DNA of 64,000 nt. It comes from Gammaproteobacteria bacterium (GTDB lineage: Bacteria > Pseudomonadota > Gammaproteobacteria > Pseudomonadales > Pseudomonadaceae). Positions 20,925 to 29,642 of the stretch are shown in pieces. The position numbers and the translations under genes are program-made. Below the pieces are notes generated by a model. The model searched no databases. It was given only the letters and a program-made list of their open reading frames with translations, and was not told the origin of the DNA. How positions within the stretch are numbered: position 1 is the first letter of the stretch; every line of letters begins with the position of its first letter. The stretch is from contig JAHJYA010000082.1 of NCBI GenBank assembly GCA_018826895.1, positions 1-64,000 of the forward strand, given 5' to 3'.

Positions 20925-21359
20925 ATGGCCGATCACGATTTTCGCTACAGCTTGCTCAACCCCGAGCACACCCTTATCGAATGCCGCGCGTTGGCGCCCG
21001 GCCGTTATCAGGTCACCGGCAATGGGGGCTCGATCCAGAATGGTGACAGCCTGCAGGTGACGCTCAAGGGCAGCCGCGACCTGAGTATGCGCCTGCAGGT
21101 GGAGAAGGTCCGTCACCTGATCAACCCGCGCGGCCAGTGGGTTGCCGTGGCCCATGGACCGGCATTTACCGAACTGGCGATCCACACCTGGCAAGTCACC
21201 TGTGACCGCTGCGCCAAGCAGATCGATGTCGAATTTGCCGTCGACGCCGCCCTGGGCAAAAAAGCCCAGGCACCTGCGGCAGAAGCCCGGATCGCCGAAC
21301 TCGGCTGGCGCGGAACCAGCGGCCAGCATACCTGCCCACGTTGTCAGAAAGAGGCCTGA
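20925..21359 (+). CDS. Conserved protein with two CxxC motifs, function unknown
   Basis: 144 aa, not recognised as a named family. It has no signal peptide or membrane segment. Two CxxC pairs, Cys93/Cys96 (CDRC) and Cys137/Cys140 (CPRC), could together bind one zinc ion; the N-terminal 90 residues look like a beta-rich domain. The ATG at 20925 follows CAGGAGGAACC, a strong ribosome site; the longer frame starting at 20901 overlaps that site. It sits 57 bp after gacS and three bases before a META lipoprotein gene, so it may belong to either transcript. Confidence 0.75.
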   Translation: MADHDFRYSLLNPEHTLIECRALAPGRYQVTGNGGSIQNGDSLQVTLKGSRDLSMRLQVEKVRHLINPRGQWVAVAHGPAFTELAIHTWQVTCDRCAKQIDVEFAVDAALGKKAQAPAAEARIAELGWRGTSGQHTCPRCQKEA

Positions 21360-21362
21360 AAC

Positions 21363-21761
21363 ATGTACCGCCCGTTGCTCGCGTCCTTGCTCGGTATCAG
21401 CCTGGCCGGCTGTGCCAGTCAGGCAGTTACCCTGCAAACCGATAGCACTTACCAGGTCGAGTGGATCGGCGAACGCCCGCTGATCGACCGTAGCCACCTG
21501 ACCATGACCCTGGGCAGCGATGGCCGCGCCTACGGCAACGCTGGCTGCAATCACTGGTTCGCCAGCTATAGCCTGGAAGGTGAGCGCCTGACCTTCGGCC
21601 CCGCCGGCAGCACCCGCAAACTCTGCGCACCAGCGATCATGGAGCAGGAAGCGCGCTTTCTCGCCAGCCTGGAAACGGTGCAGCGCTGGGACATCTCCCC
21701 TACCGACCAGCTGCGCCTCTGGCCGGCCAGCGGCAAGCCGCTACGCCTCTGGCCTGAGTAA
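21363..21761 (+). CDS. META domain-containing lipoprotein
   Basis: 132 aa. Lipoprotein signal MYRPLLASLLGISLAGCASQ with lipobox LAGC (Cys17). The mature part is one META domain, with AYGNAGCNHWFASYSLEG typical of the HslJ/META family, whose members are envelope proteins of uncertain function, some tied to heat or novobiocin resistance. It begins three bases after the double-CxxC gene and is convergent with dinB across a REP-like palindrome. Confidence 0.85.
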   Translation: MYRPLLASLLGISLAGCASQAVTLQTDSTYQVEWIGERPLIDRSHLTMTLGSDGRAYGNAGCNHWFASYSLEGERLTFGPAGSTRKLCAPAIMEQEARFLASLETVQRWDISPTDQLRLWPASGKPLRLWPE

Positions 21762-21780
21762 TCCTAGGGTTTACGATGAA

Positions 21781-21862
21781 GTGGGAGGGGCTTTAGCCGC
21801 GACGCTTTCAACGCTTTCAAGCGTCTATCGCGAATAAAGGCTAGGCGCCCCTTCGCTCCTAC
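21781..21862. repeat. REP-like palindromic repeat, copy 1
   Basis: Imperfect palindrome between the convergent META and dinB genes. The outer ends are GTGGGAG and CTCCTAC; inner arms CTTTAGCCGCGA and TCGCGAATAAAG pair with two mismatches. The 35 bases at 21828-21862 match, in inverted orientation, 56743-56778 with one substitution and one indel. This fits the REP family common in Pseudomonas intergenic regions. Confidence 0.8.
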
Positions 21863-21880
21863 AGAGAGCAAAGGGGGCAC

Positions 21881-22942
21881 CTAGGGCGCAAACAGTTCCA
21901 GCTGCTCCTGTCGCCCGCGCAGATCATGTAGGCGCACGCCGACACCGAGCAGGCGCACCGGCTTGTTGCCGCGGGCGTGGGCGGCGCTGAGCAGCAAACG
22001 ATAACTGTCCAGATCACGACCGGCACCGGCCTGCTCCAGGGTGGTCTGGGTGAAGTCGTGGAACTTCACTTTGACGAAGGGCTTGTCCGGCCGATAGCTG
22101 CGGTCCAGGCGCGCAATACGCTCCTCGAGGGTTTCCAGCAAGGCCGGTAATTGCGCCAGGCAGGCCTCCAGGTCTGGCAGGTCCTGGTCGTAAGTGTTCT
22201 CCACACTGACGCTCTGGCGGCGACTGTCGTTGTTCACCGGTCGATTATCAATGCCATGGGCCAGGCCCCAGAGGCGCTCACCAAAACTGCCGAAGGTTTT
22301 CACCAGGTCCAGCTTGCGCCAGCTGCGCAGGTCACCACAGTCGCGGATGCCCAGGCGGGCCAGCTTGTCGGCGGTGACCTTGCCCACACCATGCAGCTTG
22401 CTGACCGGCAACGCTGCGACAAAGTCGTCGACCTGCGCCGGAGTGATAACAAACAGCCCATTGGGTTTGCGCCAGTCGCTGGCGATCTTGGCCAGAAACT
22501 TGTTCGGCGCCACTCCGGCCGACACGGTGATGTGCATATCCTGAGAAACCCGCCGGCGAATGTCCTGGGCGATGCGCGTGGCACTGCCCTCGAAGCGCGA
22601 ACACTCACTGACATCCAGGTAGGCTTCATCGAGCGACAACGGCTCGATCAGCTCGGTGTAATCGCGAAAGATCGCCTGAATTTCCCGCGAAACGCTGCGG
22701 TAAACCTCGAAGCGCGGCTTGACGATGGTCAGCTCCGGGCAGAGCTTCAGCGCATGGGCCGAGGCCATGGCCGAGCGCACCCCATAAGCGCGCGCCTCGT
22801 AGTTACAGGTGGCGATCACCCCGCGCCGATCTGCCGAGCCCCCTACCGCCAGCGGCTTGCCGGCCAGGCTGGGATCGTCACGCATTTCGATGGCGGCATA
22901 GAAACAGTCGCAATCGACATGGATGATTTTTCGTTGATCCAT
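21881..22942 (-). CDS. dinB: DNA polymerase IV
   Basis: 353-aa Y-family translesion polymerase. The N-terminal HVDCDCFYAAIEMRDDP holds the first catalytic aspartate, and SLDEAYLDVS near residue 102 the second Asp-Glu pair; the KVTADKLARLGI helix-hairpin-helix and little-finger domain follow. The C-terminus ends EQLELFAP, and an ELF-type end is the clamp-binding motif of DinB. Usually SOS-controlled; no clear LexA box was seen in the 322 bp upstream. Confidence 0.96.
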   Translation of the reverse strand: MDQRKIIHVDCDCFYAAIEMRDDPSLAGKPLAVGGSADRRGVIATCNYEARAYGVRSAMASAHALKLCPELTIVKPRFEVYRSVSREIQAIFRDYTELIEPLSLDEAYLDVSECSRFEGSATRIAQDIRRRVSQDMHITVSAGVAPNKFLAKIASDWRKPNGLFVITPAQVDDFVAALPVSKLHGVGKVTADKLARLGIRDCGDLRSWRKLDLVKTFGSFGERLWGLAHGIDNRPVNNDSRRQSVSVENTYDQDLPDLEACLAQLPALLETLEERIARLDRSYRPDKPFVKVKFHDFTQTTLEQAGAGRDLDSYRLLLSAAHARGNKPVRLLGVGVRLHDLRGRQEQLELFAP

Positions 22943-23264
22943 AAGCCTTTGAGTTTTAGAAAAATGAAATGAGCCCGCGTGCTGCTCGTGCCTGCGCGCA
23001 GAGCCCGATTTGCGCTGCCGACCTCGACCGTCAGGATACCCGGATGCAGCGCACGGATCGACGCGCTAATAGCTGCTAACTCAACCGTACAGCGGCGGAC
23101 AGCCGCTCGCAGCTCCCCACCTGCACGCTGAACGCCGTTACCCGCCCACACCGCTGTGCCCAACAACACTCGTTTATTCTTTTTAAATCTATAGATAGAA
23201 CCATAAAACAGTTAAGATAATTCTTAACTGTTTATTCCATGGGGTCTATGCGAGGAGCACAGCC
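22943..23264. other. Intergenic region between dinB and the MBL gene
   Basis: 322 bp without a credible gene. The first 200 bases are GC-rich. The last 100 are AT-rich and contain the inverted repeat at 23206-23233 and the MBL ribosome site (GAGGAG). No intrinsic terminator or tRNA was seen. Confidence 0.6.
23206..23233 (+). promoter_or_regulatory. Inverted-repeat operator upstream of the persulfide dioxygenase operon
   Basis: Perfect arms AACAGTTAAG and CTTAACTGTT around a 6-base ATAATT spacer (11 bp arms counting the flanking A/T pair), 31 bases before the MBL start codon. A TAAGAT sequence resembling a -10 element overlaps the left arm, so a bound repressor could block transcription. The regulator is unknown; related sulfur operons are controlled by ArsR-type (BigR/SqrR) or Fis-type (FisR) proteins. 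Confidence 0.65.
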
Positions 23265-24128
23265 ATGCAACCTGTCATCGAAGCATTCTTTGATCCCGCC
23301 ACTTACACCTATAGCTACGTGGTCAGCGACCCCAGCACGCAACGCTGTGCGATCATCGATTCGGTACTGGACTACGACCCCGCCGCCGGACGCACCACGA
23401 CAACCAGCGCAGATCGCCTGATCCAGTATGTAAAAGACCATCAGTTGCAGGTGGACTGGCTGTTGGAAACCCATGTGCATGCCGACCACCTTTCGGCTGC
23501 GCCCTACCTGAAACGCGCACTGGGTGGCCAGTTGGCCATTGGCGAGCACATCACCACCGTGCAGAACACCTTCGGCAAGCTGTTCAATGCCGGCACCGCG
23601 TTCGCCACCGATGGCCGCCAGTTCGATCGCCTGTTCAAGGACGGCGACACCTTCACGGTCGGCAACCTAACCGCACGCGCTATTCATACGCCAGGCCATA
23701 CGCCGGCCTGCATGACCTACCTGATCGGCGATGCCGGCTTTGTCGGTGACACCCTGTTTATGCCCGACTACGGCACCGCGCGCTGCGACTTTCCCGGTGG
23801 GGATGCGCACACTCTGTACCAGTCGATCCGCACACTGTTCAGCCTGCCGGGGGAAACCCGCCTGTTTATGTGCCACGACTACAAGGCGCCGGGGCGCGAT
23901 GAGTTCAGTAATCAAACCAGCGTCGCCGAACAGCGCGCGAACAACGTGCACGTCCACGACGGCATCGGCGAAGCGGACTTCGTCGCCATGCGCAACGCCC
24001 GCGATGCCACCCTGGGCATGCCGACCCTGATCCTGCCGTCAGTACAGGTCAATATGCGCGCTGGGCAACTGCCGCCCGCCGAAGACAACGGTGTTCGCTA
24101 CCTGAAAATCCCCCTCGACGTGCTCTGA
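23265..24128 (+). CDS. MBL-fold persulfide dioxygenase-like hydrolase (Blh/ETHE1 type)
   Basis: 287-aa metallo-beta-lactamase fold protein. Metal-site motif THVHADH (His70, His72, Asp74, His75) followed by LSAAPYLKRALGG, and the later HTPGHTPACMTY and GDTLFMPDYGTARCDFP segments, match the Blh/ETHE1 persulfide dioxygenase group, which oxidises glutathione persulfide to sulfite with one iron. The DUF442 domain fused to some Blh proteins is absent. It leads an operon with a SulP transporter ten bases later and a rhodanese. The family call is strong; substrate is inferred from family and neighbours. Confidence 0.87.
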   Translation: MQPVIEAFFDPATYTYSYVVSDPSTQRCAIIDSVLDYDPAAGRTTTTSADRLIQYVKDHQLQVDWLLETHVHADHLSAAPYLKRALGGQLAIGEHITTVQNTFGKLFNAGTAFATDGRQFDRLFKDGDTFTVGNLTARAIHTPGHTPACMTYLIGDAGFVGDTLFMPDYGTARCDFPGGDAHTLYQSIRTLFSLPGETRLFMCHDYKAPGRDEFSNQTSVAEQRANNVHVHDGIGEADFVAMRNARDATLGMPTLILPSVQVNMRAGQLPPAEDNGVRYLKIPLDVL

Positions 24129-24138
24129 GGCGCTGCGA

Positions 24139-25872
24139 ATGAAACTGCGCCAATGGCTACCCTGCCTCGACTGGGGACAACACTACAGCCGCAGCGCGGC
24201 CAGCCAGGATGGCTTGGCGGCGCTGATCGTTACCCTGATGCTGATCCCGCAGAGCCTGGCCTACGCCATGCTCGCCGGCCTACCGCCCGTGATGGGTCTG
24301 TACGCCAGCATTCTGCCGCTGCTGGCCTATGCGCTGTTTGGCTCCAGCCGCACCCTGGCGGTTGGGCCGGTGGCGGTGGTATCGCTGATGAGCGCCGCGG
24401 CGCTGGAACCGCTGTTCCCGCCCGGCAGCAGCGCCTATATCGGCGCGGCCATGCTTCTGGCCTTGTTATCCGGTGTACTGCTGAGCGCCATGGCTGTGCT
24501 GCGTTTGGGCTTTCTCGCCAACTTCCTCAGCCACCCGGTGGTGTCCGGGTTTATCAGTGCTTCGGGTATTCTGATCGCCATCGGCCAGCTCAAACACCTG
24601 CTGGGCCTCTCCGTCTCGGGCGATAGCCTGGTGCAGATCATTCCGCAGCTTTACCAGGGACTGCCGGCCTTGCACGGGCCCACCCTGCTGATCGGCGCGC
24701 TCAGCCTGGCCTGGCTGTGGTGGGCACGGGCCTACTTAAAGGCGGCGCTCGAACGCCTGGGCCTGTCCGCGGCAACGGCTGGCAATCTGGCCAAGGCAGG
24801 CCCCGTACTGGCGATTATTGTCGCAATCATCGCAGTCACCTGGCTGCAACTGGAGCAAGCCGGCGTAAAGGTGGTCGGGGCCATTCCCCAAGGCTTGCCG
24901 GGCCTGACACTGCCCACGCTAGACCTCGACCTGGCCCTGCAACTGCTGCCGGCCGCGCTGCTGATCAGCCTGGTGGGGTTTGTCGAGTCGGTGTCCGTCG
25001 GCCAGACCCTGGCCGCCAAACGGCGCCAGCGTATCCAGCCGAACAACGAGCTGCTCGGCCTGGGCACTGCCAATTTCGCTGCGGCCTTTAGCGGCGGTTT
25101 CCCGGTGACTGGCGGCTTTGCCCGCTCGGTGGTCAATTACGATGCCGGCGCGCAAACCCCTATGGCCGGGGTCTTCACCGCGGCCGGCATCGCCCTCAGC
25201 GTGCTGGTGCTGACCCCGCTGTTACACAGTCTGCCCCATGCGGTATTGGCCGCGACCATCATCGTTGCCGTGCTCAGCCTGGTCGATCTCGGCTCGCTGC
25301 AACGCACCTGGCGCTACTCGCGCTCGGACGGTGCGGCGCAACTGGCCACCCTGCTCGGCGTGCTGCTGATTGGCGTAGAGACCGGCATCCTGCTCGGCGT
25401 CGGCCTGTCGTTGCTGCTGTTTCTCTGGCGCACCAGCCAGCCGCACATGGCCGTGGTTGGCCAGGTGCCGGGCAGCGAACACTTTCGCAATGTCGAGCGC
25501 TTCGCCGTGATCGAGTCGCCCAGCGTGCTGTCACTGCGCGTCGACGAAAGCCTGTACTTTCCCAACGCGCGTTACCTCGAAGACCGCATTAGCGAGTTGA
25601 TCGCCAACCGGCCGCAGGTGCGCCATCTGGTGCTGATGTGCTCCGGGGTCAACCTGATCGACGCCAGCGCCCTGGATTCGCTGGAAGCCATCGTCGAACG
25701 CCTGCAGGCCGCCGGTGTGCAGTTGCACCTGTCCGAAGTCAAGGGCCCAGTGATGGACCAGCTGCGCCGCTCCAGCTTCCTCGAACAGTTTGGTGGACAG
25801 GTGTTTATCAGCCAGTTTGAAGCGCTAAAAACGCTAGCCCCCGCAAATCACGCAAACAGGAGCCCCAGATGA
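24139..25872 (+). CDS. SulP family inorganic anion transporter with STAS domain
   Basis: 577-aa SulP/SLC26 transporter. The N-terminal motif LIVTLMLIPQSLAYAMLAGLP is the SulP signature, followed by about ten further hydrophobic segments; NELLGLGTANF and GGFPVTGGFARS are conserved. A C-terminal STAS domain starts near residue 450 (SVLSLRVDESLYFPNARYLE). Family members carry sulfate or bicarbonate. Between a persulfide dioxygenase and a rhodanese it may export sulfite, sulfate or thiosulfate (inference). Its stop overlaps the rhodanese start (ATGA). Confidence 0.92.
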   Translation: MKLRQWLPCLDWGQHYSRSAASQDGLAALIVTLMLIPQSLAYAMLAGLPPVMGLYASILPLLAYALFGSSRTLAVGPVAVVSLMSAAALEPLFPPGSSAYIGAAMLLALLSGVLLSAMAVLRLGFLANFLSHPVVSGFISASGILIAIGQLKHLLGLSVSGDSLVQIIPQLYQGLPALHGPTLLIGALSLAWLWWARAYLKAALERLGLSAATAGNLAKAGPVLAIIVAIIAVTWLQLEQAGVKVVGAIPQGLPGLTLPTLDLDLALQLLPAALLISLVGFVESVSVGQTLAAKRRQRIQPNNELLGLGTANFAAAFSGGFPVTGGFARSVVNYDAGAQTPMAGVFTAAGIALSVLVLTPLLHSLPHAVLAATIIVAVLSLVDLGSLQRTWRYSRSDGAAQLATLLGVLLIGVETGILLGVGLSLLLFLWRTSQPHMAVVGQVPGSEHFRNVERFAVIESPSVLSLRVDESLYFPNARYLEDRISELIANRPQVRHLVLMCSGVNLIDASALDSLEAIVERLQAAGVQLHLSEVKGPVMDQLRRSSFLEQFGGQVFISQFEALKTLAPANHANRSPR

Positions 25873-26249
25873 AAACTGCCCATGACCTGGTCACCGCCGC
25901 GAAAAGCCGTATCCAGGAAGTCGAACTGCATGCGGCGGACGCCGCCATCCGCAGCGCCGATGTCCTGATCGATGTGCGCGAAGCCGATGAGTTTCATGCG
26001 GGCCATCTTCCGGGGGCCATCAACATTCCTCGCGGCCTGCTTGAGTTCAAACTCAGCAATGAGCCTGCCCTGACAGCGCGCGATCTCAACCTGGTGCTCT
26101 ATTGCAAAAACAGCGGCCGCTCGGCCCTTGCTGCCTGCGCGCTGCAGGAGATGGGCTACCTCAAGGTGCTGTCGATTGCCGGGGGCTTCGAGGCCTGGAG
26201 CGCCGCAGGCAAGGCAGTCGAAACGCCTGAGCTGCCCGGCTTCGATTAA
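25869..26249 (+). CDS. Rhodanese-like sulfurtransferase
   Basis: 126-aa single-domain rhodanese. LIDVREADEFHAGHLPGAINIPRG and the active-site loop with catalytic Cys in YCKNSGRSALAA are visible, followed by GGFEAW. It transfers sulfane sulfur, for example between persulfide and sulfite to give thiosulfate. It has no signal peptide, so it is cytosolic. It is coupled by ATGA overlap to the SulP gene, and with the MBL protein forms a typical sulfide-oxidation trio. Confidence 0.92.
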   Translation: MKTAHDLVTAAKSRIQEVELHAADAAIRSADVLIDVREADEFHAGHLPGAINIPRGLLEFKLSNEPALTARDLNLVLYCKNSGRSALAACALQEMGYLKVLSIAGGFEAWSAAGKAVETPELPGFD

Positions 26250-26436
26250 GGGTCGCGAACACACCACTGCACGCGCAATCGTAGGGTGCGCCGCGCGCGC
26301 CGCCAGGCCACCGGTGCCGGTGCCCCACCCTCGGCGCTCCCGCGCTCCTCTCCCCAAGGGCATGTGCCACAACGCATCGCCCCGCTCTATCGCCGGCATT
26401 TTTCAGGCAGTCATCCCTCAGGCACTCGCCCATCTA

Positions 26437-26450
26437 CTGATCTGCATCAA
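26437..26450 (+). promoter_or_regulatory. ANR/FNR-type box upstream of the cyd operon
   Basis: CTGAT-CTGC-ATCAA matches the ANR/FNR consensus TTGAT-N4-ATCAA at nine of ten fixed positions. A TACCAT hexamer at 26474-26479 lies where a -10 element is expected if the box is centred at -41.5 (class II activation). The cydP start is 80 bases downstream. Confidence 0.75.
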
Positions 26451-26529
26451 CTCAGCACACATACCCCCGTGGGTACCATGCAACAACCAGTAACAACCCT
26501 GCTATGTCCTAATGCAGTGGAGCGCCGGC

Positions 26530-26745
26530 ATGACCACCCCAACACCTCAATCACCCTGGCAGATCCCGCTGGTGCGCGAGATCGCCGCCATCCTGCTGAT
26601 CAAGCTGGTGATCCTGCTGAGCATCAAGGCCATCTGGTTTACCGAGCCCACGGTGCCCACTGACGGCACCCACCGCTTCGATGCGCACCTGTTCCAGCCC
26701 GCGACGCCCACGCCTATTACCCCTACTGAGGAGACACCGAGATGA
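26530..26745 (+). CDS. cydP: Cytochrome oxidase putative small subunit CydP
   Basis: 71-aa single-span membrane protein. [22 protein letters not shown] is the transmembrane segment, with conserved Arg-Glu before and Pro-rich tail after, typical of CydP, a small protein found ahead of cydAB. GGAG is eight bases upstream of the ATG at 26530. Its stop overlaps the cydA start (ATGA), so it is coupled to cydA. Role inferred from family and position: assembly or stability of the bd oxidase. Confidence 0.85.
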   Translation: MTTPTPQSPWQIPLVREIAAILLIKLVILLSIKAIWFTEPTVPTDGTHRFDAHLFQPATPTPITPTEETPR

Positions 26746-28331
26746 TCTCGGAATCTGTCGTCGATCTCTCGCGCCTGCAATTTGCAATCACCGCGATGTA
26801 CCACTTTCTCTTCGTACCCCTGACCCTGGGCTTGGCCTTTCTGCTGGCGATCATGGAGTCGGTCTATGTGATGACCGGCAAACAGGTCTACAAGGACATG
26901 GTCAAGTTCTGGGGCAAGTTGTTCGGCATCAACTTCGCCCTGGGCGTCACCACCGGCCTGACCATGGAATTCCAGTTCGGCACCAACTGGGCTTACTACA
27001 GCCATTACGTCGGCGACATCTTCGGCGCGCCGCTGGCCATCGAAGGGCTGATGGCGTTCTTCCTCGAATCAACCTTTATCGGTCTGTTCTTCTTCGGCTG
27101 GGACCGCCTCTCCAAGGTGCAGCACCTGGCCGTGACCTGGTTGGTGGCGATCGGCTCGAACATGTCGGCGCTGTGGATCCTGATCGCCAACGGCTGGATG
27201 CAGAACCCGGTGGGCGCGGAGTTCAACTTCGAGACCATGCGCATGGAGCTGACCGACTTCGGCGCCCTGCTGTTCAACCCGGTGGCCCAGGTCAAGTTCG
27301 TGCATACCGTGTCGGCCGGTTATGTCACCGGGGCGATCTTCGTCCTGGCCATCTCCAGCTTCTACCTGCTGAAGAAGCGCGACATGGCCTTCGCCCGCCG
27401 CTCCTTCGCCATCGCCGCAGTGTTCGGCCTGGCCTCGACCATTTCGGTGATCCTGCTCGGGGATGAGTCCGGATATGAAATCGGCGACGTGCAGAAAACC
27501 AAGCTCGCGGCTATCGAAGCCGAGTGGGAAACCGAACCCGCGCCAGCGGCTTTCACCCTGTTCGGCCTGCCCAACCAGCAGGAGCAGCGTACCGACTATG
27601 CAGTGAAGATCCCCTATGCCATGGGCATCATCGCCACCCGCTCGCTGGACAAAGAGGTCACCGGCATCAAGGACCTGATCGCCCAGCACGAAGTGCGCAT
27701 CCGCAACGGCATGCTTGCCTATGGCTTGCTGGAACAATTGCGCAGCGGCACTAAAGACGCTGCCACCATCGCCGCCTTCAACGCAGTCAAGCAGGACCTG
27801 GGCTACGGCCTGCTGCTGAAGAAATACACCCCGGCGGTGGTCGATGCCAGCGACGAGCAGATCCGCCTGGCATCGCTGGATACCATCCCCCATGTGGCGA
27901 CCATGTTCTGGACCTTCCGCGCCATGGTTGCATCGGGCTTCCTGATGCTGTTGCTGTTCACCCTCGCTGCCTGGGCCTCGATCAAGCGCGATGCGGAAAA
28001 CAAACCCTGGCTGCTCAGGTTTGCCCTGTACAGCCTGCCGCTGCCGTGGATCGCCGCCCAGACCGGCTGGATCGTCGCCGAGCATGGCCGCCAACCCTGG
28101 TCGATTGCCGAAGTGCTGCCGGTGCATTTGTCCGCCTCATCGCTGACGCCAGGCGATGTGTGGGGCTCACTGGCTGCGCTGATTACCTTCTACAGCGTGC
28201 TGCTGATGATCGAGATGTACCTGATGATCAAGTTCTCACGCCTTGGCCCTTCCAGCCTGCATACCGGCCGCTATCACTTTGAGCGTGACAACGCCTCGGC
28301 TTTCACTGCCTCGGGAGCACAGCATGTTTGA
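26742..28331 (+). CDS. cydA: Cytochrome bd ubiquinol oxidase subunit I
   Basis: 529 aa. CydA carries hemes b558, b595 and d and oxidises quinol. Heme ligand candidates are His21 in [10 protein letters not shown], the His in [13 protein letters not shown], and Met in [11 protein letters not shown]. The long Q-loop between [12 protein letters not shown] and [12 protein letters not shown] is of the Escherichia bd-I (L-type) kind, unlike the short-loop CioA usual in pseudomonads. It is coupled to cydP upstream and overlaps cydB by eight bases. Cytochrome bd gives high oxygen affinity and resistance to sulfide, cyanide and NO. Confidence 0.97.
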   Translation: MISESVVDLSRLQFAITAMYHFLFVPLTLGLAFLLAIMESVYVMTGKQVYKDMVKFWGKLFGINFALGVTTGLTMEFQFGTNWAYYSHYVGDIFGAPLAIEGLMAFFLESTFIGLFFFGWDRLSKVQHLAVTWLVAIGSNMSALWILIANGWMQNPVGAEFNFETMRMELTDFGALLFNPVAQVKFVHTVSAGYVTGAIFVLAISSFYLLKKRDMAFARRSFAIAAVFGLASTISVILLGDESGYEIGDVQKTKLAAIEAEWETEPAPAAFTLFGLPNQQEQRTDYAVKIPYAMGIIATRSLDKEVTGIKDLIAQHEVRIRNGMLAYGLLEQLRSGTKDAATIAAFNAVKQDLGYGLLLKKYTPAVVDASDEQIRLASLDTIPHVATMFWTFRAMVASGFLMLLLFTLAAWASIKRDAENKPWLLRFALYSLPLPWIAAQTGWIVAEHGRQPWSIAEVLPVHLSASSLTPGDVWGSLAALITFYSVLLMIEMYLMIKFSRLGPSSLHTGRYHFERDNASAFTASGAQHV

Positions 28332-29463
28332 TTACGAAACCCTGAAACTGATCTGGTGGGTGCTGATTGGCGTGCTGCTGATCGGCTTCGCCCTGACCGA
28401 TGGCTTCGACATGGGCGCCATGGCGCTGATGCCCTTCGTCGGTAAAACCGACAACGAACGCCGGGTGGCGATCAACACCATCGCCCCGCACTGGGATGGC
28501 AACCAGGTGTGGTTTATCACCGCCGGCGGCGCCCTCTTCGCTGCCTGGCCGATGGTCTATGCCGTGGCCTTCTCCGGCCTGTACTGGGCGATGCTGGCGG
28601 TGCTGTTCGCGCTGTTCTGTCGCCCGGTCGGATTCGACTACCGCAGCAAACTGGAGAACCAGCAATGGCGCAGCGCCTGGGACTGGGCCTTGTTTGTCGG
28701 TGGCGCAGCGCCAGCCCTGCTGTTTGGCGTGGCTTTCGGCAACCTGTTCCTTGGTCTGCCTTTCCGCCTCGATGAGCTGCTGCGCTCAAGCTATGAAGGT
28801 TCGTTCTTCGGCTTGCTGCACCCCTTCGCCCTGCTCGCCGGCGTGGTCAGCCTGAGCATGCTCTCGGCCCACGGTGGCGCCTGGTTGATGCTGCGCACCG
28901 ACGCCGCGCTGCATGCCCGTGCACGTATCGCCACGCGGCTGTGCAGCCTGGTTTACCTGGCGGCTTTCGCCGCAGCAGGCCTCTGGCTGGCCACCGGCAT
29001 TAGCGGCATGACACTGGTGGGCGGCATTGACCTGGGCGGCGCGATCAACCCATTGGCCAAGCAGGTCAGCGCCACCAATGCGGGCTGGATGGGCAACTAT
29101 GCCACCTACCCGCTGATGCGCATCGCGCCGCTGCTGGGCCTGGCGGGCGGACTTATCGCCCTGCTCGGTGCACAGCTCAATCGTGGCGCAGTGGCCTTTA
29201 TCGGCAGCAGCCTGGCGATTGTCGGGACCATTTGCACGGCAGGCTTTGCGCTCTTCCCGTTCGTCTTCCCGTCGAGCATCGACCCGGCGTCCAGCCTGAC
29301 CCTGTGGGACGCGGCATCTAGCCAGAAGACCCTGGGCATCATGCTCGTCGTGGTCGGCATCTTCGTACCGCTGATCCTGGCCTACACCCTGTGGTGCTAC
29401 ACCCGCATGTGGGGCCGCCTGACCGACCACAGCATCGAAGCCAACCCACACGGGCTGTATTGA
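28324..29463 (+). CDS. cydB: Cytochrome bd ubiquinol oxidase subunit II
   Basis: 379 aa, the same length as E. coli CydB. Starts [19 protein letters not shown], followed by [18 protein letters not shown] and the [19 protein letters not shown] region; the end [14 protein letters not shown] is like the enteric protein. The ATG at 28324 lies inside the end of cydA (8-base overlap) with GGGAG upstream; an earlier in-frame start lies well inside cydA and was not used. Confidence 0.97.
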   Translation: MFDYETLKLIWWVLIGVLLIGFALTDGFDMGAMALMPFVGKTDNERRVAINTIAPHWDGNQVWFITAGGALFAAWPMVYAVAFSGLYWAMLAVLFALFCRPVGFDYRSKLENQQWRSAWDWALFVGGAAPALLFGVAFGNLFLGLPFRLDELLRSSYEGSFFGLLHPFALLAGVVSLSMLSAHGGAWLMLRTDAALHARARIATRLCSLVYLAAFAAAGLWLATGISGMTLVGGIDLGGAINPLAKQVSATNAGWMGNYATYPLMRIAPLLGLAGGLIALLGAQLNRGAVAFIGSSLAIVGTICTAGFALFPFVFPSSIDPASSLTLWDAASSQKTLGIMLVVVGIFVPLILAYTLWCYTRMWGRLTDHSIEANPHGLY

Positions 29464-29525
29464 ACGGCAGCGGCGCGGCCCACTGACAGGCCGCGCCGCA
29501 TCACTGACAGAGTAAGGAGAACGCT

Positions 29526-29642
29526 ATGTGGTACTTCACCTGGATTTTAGGCGTATTGCTGGCCTGCAGCTTTGGCATCATCAACGCGCTCTGGCTGGAA
29601 ACAACGCAGAACCTGGACGAGCAGGTGGAAGGCGGTGACTGA
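29526..29642 (+). CDS. cydX: Cytochrome bd small subunit CydX
   Basis: 38-aa single-span protein, beginning MWYFTWILGVLLACSFGIIN and then ALWLE, the classic CydX signature. It stabilises hemes b595 and d in the bd oxidase. AAGGAG lies eight bases before the ATG. It sits 62 bp after cydB and its 3' end overlaps the ybgE start region. Confidence 0.95.
   Translation: MWYFTWILGVLLACSFGIINALWLETTQNLDEQVEGGD

Noticed and set aside
19509..21554. 681-codon minus-strand frame opposite gacS and the following genes
   Set aside because: Antisense to three credible genes; composition is that of a frame shadow.
26283..26331. AGGGTG ... CACCCT repeat with GC-rich interior between the rhodanese and cydP genes
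   Set aside because: Arms are only six bases and the interior does not pair well; possibly a decayed repeat, but not supportable.
26286..26663. 125-codon frame over the region before cydP
   Set aside because: Overlaps cydP in another frame, has no ribosome site and Arg/Pro-rich composition.
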